Source: Halapricum salinum
Lineage (GTDB): Archaea; Halobacteriota; Halobacteria; Halobacteriales; Haloarculaceae
Length of the DNA: 64,000 bases
Reading direction: 5' to 3'
NCBI RefSeq assembly: GCF_004799665.1
Contig: NZ_CP031310.1
Location: 1,604,887-1,668,886, forward strand
The translations under genes were made by a program, and so were the position numbers. Below the pieces are notes generated by a model. The model saw nothing but the letters and a program-made list of their open reading frames with translations. It was not told where the DNA came from and searched no databases. Of this stretch, positions 7,616 through 17,963 are shown one piece after another. The stretch's first letter is position 1; the number at the start of each line of letters is the position of its first letter.

Positions 7616-10600
7616 ACGACGGGCCAGTCGTCGACGGTCGTGATCAGCAGGCGTTGCTCGCGGATCTGCGGGAGCTAGCCGAGCAGTACACCGATCAGTG
7701 GGATCCCGACTCGCCCGACAACGGGACGGTACTGTTACAGATCGCTTCACGGTTCGGAAGCGACGTCGTCCAGCGGTTAGAGAGCGTTCCGGAGAAGCAT
7801 CGACTCGCGTTTCTGGACGAGCTGGGGTTCGACCGGGAGCCGCCACAGGCTGCGCGCCTGCCGCTTTCGGTGACGGTGTCGAGCGACCTGGGTCGGAACG
7901 TGGCGATCCCTGGTGGCACGCAGGCTGTCGCCGACACTGATGGGGGCGAGCAGATCTTTGAGATCCCCCAGGACGGGGGGTTCGAGGCGACGCCGGCGTC
8001 GCTGTCGTCGGTCTACAGCGTCGATCCGGACGCTGATCGAGTCGTCGATCACACCGACTCGATCCTGGGTGAGGGGTCGACGGAGTTGTTTACCGGCGCG
8101 GACTGTCAGGAACACGTTCTCTATCTCGGCCACGGAGATCTGTTGACCTTGGACGCGGGATCGACGCTGTCGGTGTCGATCGAGACGGACGCCGACCAAC
8201 AGCTGTTCGAGGAGGGGCTCAGCTGGGAGTATTACGGCGAGGACGCCGACGGTGTCGAGGCGTGGCACGAACTCGATCCCGGAGCCGACCGCGAAGCCGA
8301 CGATGACGAACTGTCCTCGTTGCAGGCCCGTTTGGAATCGCTCTCTGCAGCTCAGGAGGACGACAGCGACGCGGTGACGGTAGCCTTCACGCTGCCGGGA
8401 TCGACGAGCCAGACCGAGATCGAGGGCGTCGAAAGTCGCTGGCTCCGGTGCCGTGCTCCCTCGGGCGAGACGGCAGCGTTCACTGCGGCGGTTTCGTCGC
8501 TCTCGTTGCGCGTCACCAGAGACGCCAGTAGCGGCGGGATTCGGCCGAGTGATGCCTTTTCGGACGACGTGCCGCTGGCGGTCGACGGCGAGGACGACAT
8601 CACGCCACTAGGAGAGCATCCCCAGCCGCCGTCGACGTTCTATCTGGCCTCCGAAGAGGCATTCACGAAGTCGGGTGCGGTCGTCGACGTGTCGTTCGAA
8701 CCACCCGAGTCGGGGGCGCTCCCTTCCGATGTCGAGGACGGTTCGGGGCCGAACGCGGGCGTGCTCGGAGGGCCGCCGACGATTTCCTGGGAGTACTGGA
8801 ACGGGAGTGGCTGGACGCGGCTGGACGTCGCTCGCGACGAGACCGAGTCACTGTGTGCGGACGGACACGTCCAGTTCACCGTTCCGGAAGATCTCGAACC
8901 GACGTCGGTGTCGGGCCACGAGGGCGTCTGGATCCGGGCGCGGCTGGTCAGCGGCAACTACGGGCAGCCGGCGTTCGAGATGACGGCCGACGGCGAGCGC
9001 GGCGAACTCACCGACGAACCGACGCCGCCGCGATTCGGGGGCGTGACATTGCACTACGACCGGGGTGGCGAGGCGTTCGAACACGTCCTGACAGTCAACA
9101 ACGCGACAGTCGACGACGATCTGGAGAGGCCGTTCCGGCCATTTGTGCCCGTCCCGGACGACGGGCAGACGATGTATCTCGGGTTCGACGACACCCTCGA
9201 AAACGGCCCGCTGACAGTGTTTTTCCCGATCGCAGACGCGACGTATCCGCGGACGTTCGATCCGGGGGTCCGCTGGGAGTACTGCGTCGATCCGGCAGCC
9301 GACCAGTGGGCGAAACTCGATGTCCGCGACGAGACGGCGGGGTTGACAGAACGAGGGATCGTCAGCGTCACCCTCCCGCAGCCGACGACGGCCGTCGAGC
9401 GGTTCGGCGAGACTGCTCACTGGGTTCGATTGCGTATCACTGAGGATCGTTTCGAGAAACCCTCGGCGACATCGATCCAGAGCGACACGGTCCCCGCGCC
9501 GCCCGTCGTCGACGGGGTGTACCTGAACACGCAGTGGGCCGCAAACACCCGGACGATCGAGGACGAGATTCTGGGGTCGAGCGACGGTGCACACGATCAG
9601 GTCTTCGCGTGTGCGAACGTGCCGATCATCGACATCGGGGTGTGGGTCGACGAGCAGGGATCGCTGTCGGCCAGCCAACAGCGGACGCTGCTCGAAGACC
9701 GACCCGACGCCGTCGAGCGTGTGACCGAGCCCGACGGGTCCGTCTCGGCGTTCTGGGTGCGGTGGACGGCGGTCGAGGACTTCCTGGATTCGGAATCGAA
9801 GGATCGCCACTACGCAGTCGATCGAACCAGTGGGACGGTCACGTTCGGCGATGGCCAGCACGGGGCGGTCCCGCCGAACGGTACCGACAACGTGCGAGCG
9901 ACCTACACCACTGGTGGCGGCAGCGAAGGCAACGTCGACGCCGGTGTGGTGACGGATCTGCGGTCGTCGATTTCGCTGGTCGAGTCGGTGACGAACCACG
10001 CGCCGGCCGACGGCGGCGCGGCTGCCGAATCGCCCTCGGCACTGGCCTCGCGGGCGCCGGAACAACTGAAGACCCGTGAGAAGGCGGTGTCGGCGTCGGA
10101 CTTCGAGGCGGTCGCGATGGCCGAGACGCGTGAGCTGGCGAAGGTCAGGTGCGAACCGGAGATGAACCCGGACGGCGAGCGCGAACCCGGCTGGGTGACG
10201 CTGTTGATCGTCCCCGAGGCGCGGCGAGAGCAGCCAGTCCCCTCTCTGGAGCTACAGGAGCGGATCCAGCGGGCCGTCAGCGAACGCGCGCCGGCGACCC
10301 TGGTGGCGCGGGAAGGCTCGCGAATCGTCGTTCGGGGGCCCAGCTACGCCGCCGTCTCGATCGACACGCGGGTCCGCACGGACGGGATCAAGAGCATCTC
10401 GACGCTCAAGACGGCGGTCGAGTCGACGCTCGAAGACTATCTTCATCCGCTGACTGGCCGGAACGGCGAGGGATGGCCGTTCGGGACGCTACCCGACGAG
10501 ACGACTCTCGCCGAGCGAGTTCGCGGTATCGAGGGAGTCGGTGCCGTCCTCGATATCGACGTGACCGTCGAGACCGGGGGCGATATCCAGTCTGTGGCGG

Positions 10601-10686
10601 CCAGCCGCGAGGCTGGCGTCCCGCGGGATACACTGGTCTGTAGCGGCGAGCACGACATCGCGGTGACGATGGGGGAGACACAGTGA
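7612..10686 (+). CDS. Large baseplate J-like wedge protein (Afp11/Pvc11-like)
   Basis: This 1024-aa protein is a baseplate wedge component of the gpJ/gp6 family as found enlarged in eCIS loci. The N-terminus has the lineage motif WDPDSPDNGTVLLQIASRF. The middle (residues about 100-650) is a run of beta-rich repeats with WEYWNGSGW-like segments. The C-terminal J domain begins near RHYAVDRTSGTVTFGDGQHG and continues through TREKAVSASDFEAVAM. It starts inside the gp25 stop codon. Together with the following J-type gene it would form the heterodimeric wedge ring around the hub. Confidence 0.88.
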   Translation: MNDGPVVDGRDQQALLADLRELAEQYTDQWDPDSPDNGTVLLQIASRFGSDVVQRLESVPEKHRLAFLDELGFDREPPQAARLPLSVTVSSDLGRNVAIPGGTQAVADTDGGEQIFEIPQDGGFEATPASLSSVYSVDPDADRVVDHTDSILGEGSTELFTGADCQEHVLYLGHGDLLTLDAGSTLSVSIETDADQQLFEEGLSWEYYGEDADGVEAWHELDPGADREADDDELSSLQARLESLSAAQEDDSDAVTVAFTLPGSTSQTEIEGVESRWLRCRAPSGETAAFTAAVSSLSLRVTRDASSGGIRPSDAFSDDVPLAVDGEDDITPLGEHPQPPSTFYLASEEAFTKSGAVVDVSFEPPESGALPSDVEDGSGPNAGVLGGPPTISWEYWNGSGWTRLDVARDETESLCADGHVQFTVPEDLEPTSVSGHEGVWIRARLVSGNYGQPAFEMTADGERGELTDEPTPPRFGGVTLHYDRGGEAFEHVLTVNNATVDDDLERPFRPFVPVPDDGQTMYLGFDDTLENGPLTVFFPIADATYPRTFDPGVRWEYCVDPAADQWAKLDVRDETAGLTERGIVSVTLPQPTTAVERFGETAHWVRLRITEDRFEKPSATSIQSDTVPAPPVVDGVYLNTQWAANTRTIEDEILGSSDGAHDQVFACANVPIIDIGVWVDEQGSLSASQQRTLLEDRPDAVERVTEPDGSVSAFWVRWTAVEDFLDSESKDRHYAVDRTSGTVTFGDGQHGAVPPNGTDNVRATYTTGGGSEGNVDAGVVTDLRSSISLVESVTNHAPADGGAAAESPSALASRAPEQLKTREKAVSASDFEAVAMAETRELAKVRCEPEMNPDGEREPGWVTLLIVPEARREQPVPSLELQERIQRAVSERAPATLVAREGSRIVVRGPSYAAVSIDTRVRTDGIKSISTLKTAVESTLEDYLHPLTGRNGEGWPFGTLPDETTLAERVRGIEGVGAVLDIDVTVETGGDIQSVAASREAGVPRDTLVCSGEHDIAVTMGETQ

Positions 10687-10710
10687 CGACGAACGGTGGG
10701 GGGTCGAACG

Positions 10711-12687
10711 GTGGGCGTTGACGTTCCCGAACTCGACGACCGGGAGTACGAGGAGTTGCTCGACGCGGCCAAGAAGGTGATCCCGGCGACGGCCGAGTCG
10801 TGGACGGACATGAACCCACACGATCCGGGGGTGACGATCGTCGAGCTGCTGGCGTGGCTGACCGAGTCCTACGTCTACCAGCTAGATCAGGTGACCGACG
10901 ACCATCGCGAGAAGTATCTGCGGTTGGTCGGTGCCAGTCGCCGACGGCCCCAGTCTGCGTCGGTCGCACTGTCGCTGTCGCCGCCGGGACAGTGTGTCAC
11001 GATCCCGGCGGGAACGCGCCTGGAAGCTACCGACGGAGAGGGGACAACCAGACGCTTCGAGACCGACCACGACGTGGTCTGTGCCGATGCCGAGCTGGCG
11101 GCGGTCGTGACCGTCGACGAGACGGGCGTGACCGACAACACCACGGCCAACGAGACTGAGGGGATGTTCTTCCGGGCGTTCGGAGATAGTGCGCACGCGG
11201 GCGCGACGCTGTGTCTCGGCTTCGAGGGCGATCCATTCGCCGCGGTCGATCGGTGCTCGCTGTCGGTTGCCTATCACGACGCCAACCTTCCCGAGCCGGA
11301 CGGCGAGGCCGACGACCCGGAGACGTTCGTCCCCTCCGTCGAAGTCGTCTGGGAGTACTGTACCGACGAATCTCGGTGGGCCGACGACGACGCCTGGAAG
11401 CGGCTCCTGCTTCTGGGTGACGGGACCGACCGGTTCTACGAGGGGGGTGCAATCGCCCTGGGCCGGCCGCCCGGTTACGAGCCGACGACGCCGGGCGAAC
11501 GCGGCGTCGGACCACACGACCCGGGACTGGTGTGGCTGCGCTGTCGGATCCGTACGCTGGGTCACGAGATCCCGCCGCAGTTCGAGGCGATCAGGACGAA
11601 CGTCGTCACCGCGAGCCACCGAATCACCGACACCGACGTCACGCTGGAGCGGATCGAGGACGGGAGCGTGCCGGCGCTGGACGGCCAGCGCTTCGCGTTT
11701 CCGGATACGCCTGTGCAGGCGGCGACGATCGCCGTCGATGGCGAGACCTGGGCCGAGGTGCCGGACTTCGACGCGTCGGGACCGGACGAACGCCACTACG
11801 TGCTCGATCCCGAGGCCGGCGAGATTCGCTTCGGCGACGGTGAGCGCGGGGCAGTGCCACCGGCCGAGGCGACCGTCGTGGCGACGTCGGTCGTATACGG
11901 GGGCGGCGATGCGGGTAACGTCCCGGAGTCGGCGGCCTGGAACGTCGCCGAACCCGACCGGGAACTCGGCGACGGTCTGCGGTGTGAAGACGTCTCGCTG
12001 TCGTCGCTCGGGCCGGCGACCGGCGGGCGTGACATGGAGTCGATCGAGGCGGCGTTCCGTCGCGTCAAGCGCGACCGTCGCGTCCCGTATCGGGGCGTGA
12101 CGGCCGAGGACTACGCCGCGATCGCCCGACGGACACCCGGCCTCCGAATCGCGCGGACGACCGTCGCCATCGACACTGACGACGGCCGGCCCGAAGTCGA
12201 AGTCGTAGTCGTCCCGTACGCGCCGGCCGACTGCTCGAAACCGGAGCCAAGCGACGGGTTTCTCGCAGCGGTGCAGCGCCAACTCGACGCGCGCCGGCTG
12301 TTGACCGATAGGGTGACCGCAGCCGCGCCCACGTACGTCGGATTGACGATCGACGCCGAGGCCCGGACCCGCCGGACCTACGCGGGCGTCGGCCAGGAGA
12401 CGGCGGTGCGGACGGCCATCGAGGAGTACCTCGATCCGCTCCGGGGCGGCCAGGAGGGCGAGGGCTGGCCGTTCGGCCACGGTGTCTCGGAGGTTGAACT
12501 CGCCGATGTCCTCGACTCCCTGGAGATGGTCGATCGGGTACAGGACGTGACCGTGACGGCACACGGCGACGCGACGGTGGCCGGAGACGGAACGATTACC
12601 ATCCCCGAGACGGCGCTGTTCTACGTCGAGTCGATCACGACTGACCTCCGGGTCCGAGAACAGGAGACAGGAGGTGCCCGTGGATGA
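10711..12687 (+). CDS. Second baseplate J-like wedge protein (Afp12/Pvc12-like)
   Basis: This baseplate J family protein is 658 aa from GTG 10711. I chose that start because the family begins near VPELDDREYEELLDAA and a GGTGGGGGG run lies 6-15 bases upstream; GTG 10696 would add five residues. The N-terminal MNPHDPGVTIVELLAWLTES is the classic eCIS J signature, and GEIRFGDGERGAVPP with RVPYRGVTAEDYAAIA marks the J domain. It overlaps the next gene by 4 bases (ATGA) and pairs with the larger J protein upstream. Confidence 0.9.
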   Translation: MGVDVPELDDREYEELLDAAKKVIPATAESWTDMNPHDPGVTIVELLAWLTESYVYQLDQVTDDHREKYLRLVGASRRRPQSASVALSLSPPGQCVTIPAGTRLEATDGEGTTRRFETDHDVVCADAELAAVVTVDETGVTDNTTANETEGMFFRAFGDSAHAGATLCLGFEGDPFAAVDRCSLSVAYHDANLPEPDGEADDPETFVPSVEVVWEYCTDESRWADDDAWKRLLLLGDGTDRFYEGGAIALGRPPGYEPTTPGERGVGPHDPGLVWLRCRIRTLGHEIPPQFEAIRTNVVTASHRITDTDVTLERIEDGSVPALDGQRFAFPDTPVQAATIAVDGETWAEVPDFDASGPDERHYVLDPEAGEIRFGDGERGAVPPAEATVVATSVVYGGGDAGNVPESAAWNVAEPDRELGDGLRCEDVSLSSLGPATGGRDMESIEAAFRRVKRDRRVPYRGVTAEDYAAIARRTPGLRIARTTVAIDTDDGRPEVEVVVVPYAPADCSKPEPSDGFLAAVQRQLDARRLLTDRVTAAAPTYVGLTIDAEARTRRTYAGVGQETAVRTAIEEYLDPLRGGQEGEGWPFGHGVSEVELADVLDSLEMVDRVQDVTVTAHGDATVAGDGTITIPETALFYVESITTDLRVREQETGGARG

Positions 12688-14837
12688 CGTTCTCGACAGC
12701 GCGGACGGTGACAGCGGCCGACTGGCGGTCGTGGGGGCGGTGTAACGTCGCCGTCACTGGTGGCGGCGTCGTCCTGCGATCCTCGCCTGCTATCGAGGAG
12801 ACGGTACGTTCGATCGACGCCGTGGATCTGGCGGTTTCTGCCGACGGCGCGCTGTACGCGCTCGGACCGGCGGGGACGCTGACCAGACACGACCGCGAGC
12901 AGGGGATCGAACAGCAGCTGTGGCAGCCGGGTCCGGGTGCGTTCGAGCCGGCGGCGGTCTGTGTCGACGGTGATCGGGCGTACGTGGCGGACCGCTCGGC
13001 GGGGCGGCTCGTCGCCATCTCGACGCGGCTGCAGCGCCAGATCGGGACGGTCGAGACGGATCTTGAGACGCCGGTCGAGCTGGCGACGGCAGGCGGGTCG
13101 GTGCTCGCACTGGACGCCGGCCGCGAGGACTCGGCGGGGCGGCTCGTCCGGGTCGGGCCGGCCGGCCAGACCGAGTCGATCCTCGACGGTGTCGAGTCGC
13201 CACGCGACCTGCTCGTGACTGGGCGTGGGGAGGGGTGGGTGCTCGATGCACCCTCCGAAAGACCGCGCCTCCGAACGATCGATGGCGAGCGTACGCTGTC
13301 GCTGTCGTCGCTTCGGCTGGGTTCGTCGGGCGAGTCGCTGACGCCGACGTGTCTCGGCCGTTCCGAGGCGGGGCCGGTCGTTCTCGGCTGTCGGACCGAC
13401 GACGGCGAGTTCGTCCTCTGTACGTACGAGCTAGGGGCGTCTGTAGCAACCGAACGTCACCGCCAGGGGCGCTCGTGGCGGACGCTGGTCGGCGTCGAGG
13501 AAGGACCGCTGTACGCGGCCGTCGGCGACGGGTCGTGTCTCGAACTCGCGGCGACCGAACGGTACACGGTCGAACCCGGCACGTCGCGGTATCGCGGCAC
13601 GGTTCTGGGTCGGTTCGACGCCGGCACCGACGAGATCGAGTGGCATCGACTCCGACTCGATCTGGGTCGGCAGAGTTCGGGGACGCAGGTCCGGGTTCGC
13701 TACTTCGCGACGGACGGACAATCTGTCGACACCGGTGGGCTCTCGGCCCTCGAGTGCCTGTCTGCGGACGACGCCGCGACGCTGGCGTCGGCCGGCGTCA
13801 CGTCGGTCTGGGGCCTCGCGAGCAGCGATCCGGCGGTACTGTCGGCGGAGCTGCCGGCGGTGTCCGAACGCGAGGTTACAGCCTGGCGGCGGGCAGCCGA
13901 GCAGGCGATCGACTGGCGGGAGGTCGGGACGCCGGATCCGACGGACGTCCTGTTGGAGGGGGCGGCTGGCCGGTATCTCCACGTCGCGATCGAGTTGCGT
14001 GGCAGCCGGACGACCTCGCCCCGGATCGACGCCGTCGAGGCGTTCTGTCCACGCCAGTCGTACCTGCGATACCTGCCGGACATCTACCGGGAGGACGGCA
14101 CCTCGGCGGCGTTTCTCGAACGGTTTCTCTCGATCTTCGAGAGCATGTTCGTCGACGTCGAGCGCGAGATCGAGACAATCACGCGCTACTTCGATCCCGG
14201 TGGGGTGCCGAGTGATTCTCTGGAGTGGCTGGCATCGTGGTTGGCGGTCGACGTCGACGAATCGTGGCCGGAGTCGGCCCGGCGCGAACTACTCGTCCGT
14301 GCCCCGGAGCTGTACAGACAGCGCGGCACTCGCGCTGGATTGCGGGCGATGCTCGAGTTGTACCTGCGCCACGTCGAGCCGCCGGCTCCGGTTCCGGATC
14401 GTGGGTCGTCGGCGCTCAGGCGGGCGACTGAGACGGCCACGAACGCAGCTCGGGTGGCCAACGCCGACGGCGGGACCGACCGGGCCGGTGGACTACCACA
14501 CGAGCTGTTCGTGCTGGAACATGCCGACCTCGACGGGATCGAGTCGGACGCGGCGCGCGAACCGTTCGAGCGGGCGCTCGCCGGCCCGCAGTCGTTCGTG
14601 GTCTATGCGGGGCCGTTCGCACGCGAGGAGCACCACGACGCAGTCGAGCGGATCGTCGACCGGGAAGCACCGGCGCACACCCGCGGGGCGGTGGTCGGGA
14701 TCGAACAGTCGTTCGAACTGGCCGGCAACACGTTCCTCGGGGTCAACAGCACGCTGACCGACCGGGAACTGGAACTCGGACAGACGGCCCTCGGCGGCAA
14801 CGCCGTGCTACGAGGTGAGACAGATGCAACACGATAA
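12684..14837 (+). CDS. Phage tail protein (gpI-type domain) with large beta-rich N-terminal extension
   Basis: Residues about 455-565 of this 717-aa protein carry the P2 gpI-type tail domain (YLRYLPDIYREDGTSAAFLE, FDPGGVPSDSLEWLASWL, LYRQRGTRAGLRAMLELYLR), which connects fibres to the baseplate. The first 450 residues are unusual for gpI. They contain repeated short strands such as VDLAVSADGALYALGPAGTL and DRAYVADRSAGRLVAI that suggest a six- or seven-bladed propeller. The last 130 residues are beta-rich and may hold the accessory protein encoded next. It overlaps both neighbouring genes. The exact role (fibre adaptor or receptor-binding platform) is inferred. Confidence 0.82.
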   Translation: MTFSTARTVTAADWRSWGRCNVAVTGGGVVLRSSPAIEETVRSIDAVDLAVSADGALYALGPAGTLTRHDREQGIEQQLWQPGPGAFEPAAVCVDGDRAYVADRSAGRLVAISTRLQRQIGTVETDLETPVELATAGGSVLALDAGREDSAGRLVRVGPAGQTESILDGVESPRDLLVTGRGEGWVLDAPSERPRLRTIDGERTLSLSSLRLGSSGESLTPTCLGRSEAGPVVLGCRTDDGEFVLCTYELGASVATERHRQGRSWRTLVGVEEGPLYAAVGDGSCLELAATERYTVEPGTSRYRGTVLGRFDAGTDEIEWHRLRLDLGRQSSGTQVRVRYFATDGQSVDTGGLSALECLSADDAATLASAGVTSVWGLASSDPAVLSAELPAVSEREVTAWRRAAEQAIDWREVGTPDPTDVLLEGAAGRYLHVAIELRGSRTTSPRIDAVEAFCPRQSYLRYLPDIYREDGTSAAFLERFLSIFESMFVDVEREIETITRYFDPGGVPSDSLEWLASWLAVDVDESWPESARRELLVRAPELYRQRGTRAGLRAMLELYLRHVEPPAPVPDRGSSALRRATETATNAARVANADGGTDRAGGLPHELFVLEHADLDGIESDAAREPFERALAGPQSFVVYAGPFAREEHHDAVERIVDREAPAHTRGAVVGIEQSFELAGNTFLGVNSTLTDRELELGQTALGGNAVLRGETDATR

Positions 14838-16074
14838 CGATATGACAACGAAAATGCGAGAACGCGCGCTGGAACAGTTCGAGAAGAATCGGTTCTTCCA
14901 GGGCAAGCTGATGACGCCCCGGGACATGCAGGTCGAACAGGAGTACCACGCCGAGCGGTTGCACACGCTGGCGCGGTATACGATGGGGACGGGAATCGTC
15001 CGTGGGCTGGAGGTCCGGGACGTCCAGGAGACTCAGGAGGAACTGACAGTGACTGTCGCGCCCGGATTGGCCATCGACGGCTACGGGCGGCCGATCGTCG
15101 TCGAGACCGAGACCAGCAAGTCCGTCCCGGTGCCGACCAACGACGAGATCTATCTCTTCGCACGGCACGCCGAAGTGTCGACGGAGTCGGTGCCGGTCCC
15201 CGACGCTGACGGCGTCGCCGGCGACGAGCAGACGCCAAACCGTGCGATCGAAGTGTTCGAGCTGACGTATCAGGAGACTGAACCCGAGCCCGGCGAGCCG
15301 ACGCCCGAGCTCGAACTCGAACTCGACGAGGATTCTCGGGACCCGTTCCACGAGATTGCGGCGGCGTATCACGAGCAGTATCGAGAAGAGCCACGGAGCG
15401 AGAGCGACCCGGCGGTCTTCGTCGGTGCGTTCGAGCGGGGATCGGACGGGGGGTGGCAGCCCACGGAGACGGCGGTGAAGCGGCCGCTGGTGTACGATAC
15501 CGAGATGCTGTTCCGTGCGTTCGCGAGCCATCTCGCCGATACCGACAACCCTCACGGAGTGACAGTCGATCCCGAACCGAGAGACGTACCAGTGGATCTG
15601 GACGACATCGAGGGCTTCGAGCGAAAACTCCAGTTCCTCCAGGCGGAGTTGCACGAACTCAAAGAGGATCGGGACACGCTCAACCGATACCTGATGCGCA
15701 AGTCGCTGAAGGACAAGGAACGCTTCTTCCGTGACGTCGCCGACCGATTCGAGGAACACAGCGACGAGGTCAGCCGGGTCGCACAGGAGATCGTGACTGC
15801 GGCAACCGAGGGAATCGCCGCGAACGCCTACGACCAGCCAGAGATCTACCGTGAGCACGTCCGCGAGCTACTGGACGCCGAGATTCGTCTGGGTGAAACC
15901 CTCGAAGGCACGGCTACCGAAGACACACTTGACGGGTACGTCAGGGCAGTCTCACAACTCCAGAATCGCCTGGAGGACGAGGCCTCGATTCTGGACGTCG
16001 CAGTCGCACAGGACAACGTCTGTGAGGCTGCCGACTCTCTAGAGGAACTCTACGATATTGTCCCCGACACGTAA
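14824..16074 (+). CDS. Conserved CIS accessory/fibre-like protein with FFQGKLMTPRDM motif
   Basis: I favour ATG 14824 (416 aa) because GAGGTGA lies about six bases upstream; GTG 14815 and ATG 14842 are alternatives. The region RFFQGKLMTPRDMQVEQEYH, then GTGIVRGLEV and APGLAIDGYGRPIVV, matches from memory a conserved protein found in many actinobacterial and archaeal CIS loci, often taken to be a fibre or baseplate-attached protein. An Asp/Glu/Pro-rich linker follows near residues 160-180. The C-terminal half is helical and coiled-coil-like. The gene overlaps the gpI-type gene, and after it the tail-fibre end of the cluster stops at an AT-rich spacer. Confidence 0.7.
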   Translation: MQHDNDMTTKMRERALEQFEKNRFFQGKLMTPRDMQVEQEYHAERLHTLARYTMGTGIVRGLEVRDVQETQEELTVTVAPGLAIDGYGRPIVVETETSKSVPVPTNDEIYLFARHAEVSTESVPVPDADGVAGDEQTPNRAIEVFELTYQETEPEPGEPTPELELELDEDSRDPFHEIAAAYHEQYREEPRSESDPAVFVGAFERGSDGGWQPTETAVKRPLVYDTEMLFRAFASHLADTDNPHGVTVDPEPRDVPVDLDDIEGFERKLQFLQAELHELKEDRDTLNRYLMRKSLKDKERFFRDVADRFEEHSDEVSRVAQEIVTAATEGIAANAYDQPEIYREHVRELLDAEIRLGETLEGTATEDTLDGYVRAVSQLQNRLEDEASILDVAVAQDNVCEAADSLEELYDIVPDT

Positions 16075-16105
16075 CTAAAATCAATTCAATAACAACACAG
16101 AAAGA

Positions 16106-16112
16106 TTTATAA
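16106..16112 (+). promoter_or_regulatory. TATA box for the sheath-tube operon
   Basis: The 96-base spacer 16075-16170 is AT-rich and contains AGAAAG followed by TTTATAA, a good BRE/TATA pair. Transcription should begin near 16134, leaving a leader of about 35 bases before the sheath ATG at 16171. This is the only clear intergenic promoter inside the CIS locus and fits the need for many more sheath and tube copies than baseplate copies. Confidence 0.65.
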
Positions 16113-16170
16113 CCTATTCTTGTAAATTGAAGATTGTATCGGAACCGAAATTGGTGGGATATCTACAGCA

Positions 16171-17910
16171 ATGCCAGAATATCAGTCACCAGGCGTATAC
16201 GTAGAAGAGGTAGACAATGGAACAAAGGCTGTCGAGGGGGTGAGCACGAGTACGGCCGGATTCCTCGGCGAGACCGAGCGCGGGCCCGTCGAGCCCCGGC
16301 TGGTCACGAGCTTCTCTGAGTTCAAGCGTCTCTACGGATCGAGTCCGGAGACGTCCGATCTGGACGTCGCCGTCGACGGATTCTTCAAGAACGGTGGGGG
16401 CCGTTGTTACGTGGGTCGTGTCACTGCTGCCGAGCCCGAAGACCGGGCGGGGGCGACGCTGACCGACGAGAACGGCGATCCAGTGGTCGAGGTGACCGCG
16501 AACGGGCCCGGCGAGTGGGCTGAGTCGGTCGCGATCGTCGTCGACGACGGGCCGATGTACGAAGAGGGTCACAACGAGTACTTCCGGGTTCGGGTCCGCT
16601 ACTGGGCCTGCGACATCGAGAACGTCGACGAACCGGCGAGCGAGCAGCCCGATCCAGTGCCGGCCGTCGAAGAGGAGTACGAGGACATGACGCCCGACCG
16701 GGAGTCCAGTCAGTACTACGAGAAACAGACGCCGACCTCGGTCCTGATCGATCTCGAACGCGCGGGCGACGGTCGCCCGGCGGAGGGGCTGACGTGGCTC
16801 AGCACGGACACGTCGAGTTCGGCCGCCTCGGACGGTGGGCTCATCGACGCCGAGAATCAGGTCGTCATCCCAGAAGAGCTGGACGAGCAGAGTTACAACG
16901 ACCTGCAGGATATGGCCGAGCCGTTCGAGATCGACCGGAGCCAGGCCAAAGACGAGCTGGTCGAGGATCTCGAAGCGATCCGCGACGGCGAGGTCGAGGT
17001 CGACGTCGAGGTCGTCGATCCGACCCAGAAAGAGCGCGCGGACGTCGACGACGGCGAGGTATCCCTCAGTGACTTCCGTGGGATCGCCAAGCCCGGCATG
17101 CGCACGGGCCTGGAGGCGTTCAAGGAACTGGACGAGATCTCGATCGTCTGTGTGCCCGACGAGAACGACATCCGCGGGCTGACCGACGCGGTCGTCACCC
17201 ACTGTGAGAACATGGGCGAGCGTTTCGCCATCCTCCAGACGCCCCAGACGCCGGGGCCGGTCTCGGAGATGGAGACGCCGGTCGATTCGTCGTATGCTGC
17301 GTACTACGGACCGTGGCTCCGAATCAAGGACCCGTACACGAACAACGAGAAGCTCGTCCCGCCGGGCGGCCACGTCGCGGGGATCTTCGCACGCAGCGAC
17401 GTCGAACACGGCGTTCACAAGGCGCCCGCGAACGAGACGGTTCGTGGCGTCCTCGAACTGCAGTACGACTACACCAAGGGCGAGCAGGACGTCCTCAACC
17501 CCAAAGGAATCAACCTGATTCGGAGCTTCCAGGGTCGCGGGATCCGTGTGTGGGGTGCACGCACCTGCAGTAGCGATCCGTCCTGGAAGTACGTCAACGT
17601 CCGGCGGTTGTTCCTGTACATCGAGCAGTCGATCGACGAGGGGACCCAGTGGGTCGTCTTCGAGCCCAACGACGTCGACACGTGGGCGCGCGTCCGCCAG
17701 ACGGTCGAGAACTTCTTGACGACGGTCTGGCGCGAGGGCGGTCTCCAGGGTACCTCGGCCGACGAGGCGTTCTACGTCAAGTGCGGCGAGGAGACGATGA
17801 CCCAGGACGACATCGACAACGGGCGATTGATCGTCGAGATCGGAATCGCGCCGGTCAAGCCCGCCGAGTTCGTCGTCTTCCGGATCGGCCAGTGGACGGG
17901 CGACTCGTAG
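16171..17910 (+). CDS. CIS contractile sheath protein
   Basis: This 579-aa protein is of the gp18/Afp2-4 sheath family. It begins with the canonical SPGVYVEEVDNGTKAVEGVS and GFLGETERGPVEP, has FFKNGGGRCYVGRV near residue 75, and ends with the conserved C-terminal domain (FVVFRIGQWTG). Residues about 135-300 are an acidic insertion relative to minimal sheaths and probably face outward. Only one sheath gene is present, whereas Afp/PVC carry three. Sheath contraction drives the inner tube through the target envelope. The gene heads its own promoter-led unit with both tube genes. Confidence 0.95.
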   Translation: MPEYQSPGVYVEEVDNGTKAVEGVSTSTAGFLGETERGPVEPRLVTSFSEFKRLYGSSPETSDLDVAVDGFFKNGGGRCYVGRVTAAEPEDRAGATLTDENGDPVVEVTANGPGEWAESVAIVVDDGPMYEEGHNEYFRVRVRYWACDIENVDEPASEQPDPVPAVEEEYEDMTPDRESSQYYEKQTPTSVLIDLERAGDGRPAEGLTWLSTDTSSSAASDGGLIDAENQVVIPEELDEQSYNDLQDMAEPFEIDRSQAKDELVEDLEAIRDGEVEVDVEVVDPTQKERADVDDGEVSLSDFRGIAKPGMRTGLEAFKELDEISIVCVPDENDIRGLTDAVVTHCENMGERFAILQTPQTPGPVSEMETPVDSSYAAYYGPWLRIKDPYTNNEKLVPPGGHVAGIFARSDVEHGVHKAPANETVRGVLELQYDYTKGEQDVLNPKGINLIRSFQGRGIRVWGARTCSSDPSWKYVNVRRLFLYIEQSIDEGTQWVVFEPNDVDTWARVRQTVENFLTTVWREGGLQGTSADEAFYVKCGEETMTQDDIDNGRLIVEIGIAPVKPAEFVVFRIGQWTGDS

Positions 17911-17963
17911 ACACATTCGAGCACACGCAGCACGCGACATAACCATCAGAGACGAACACACGT

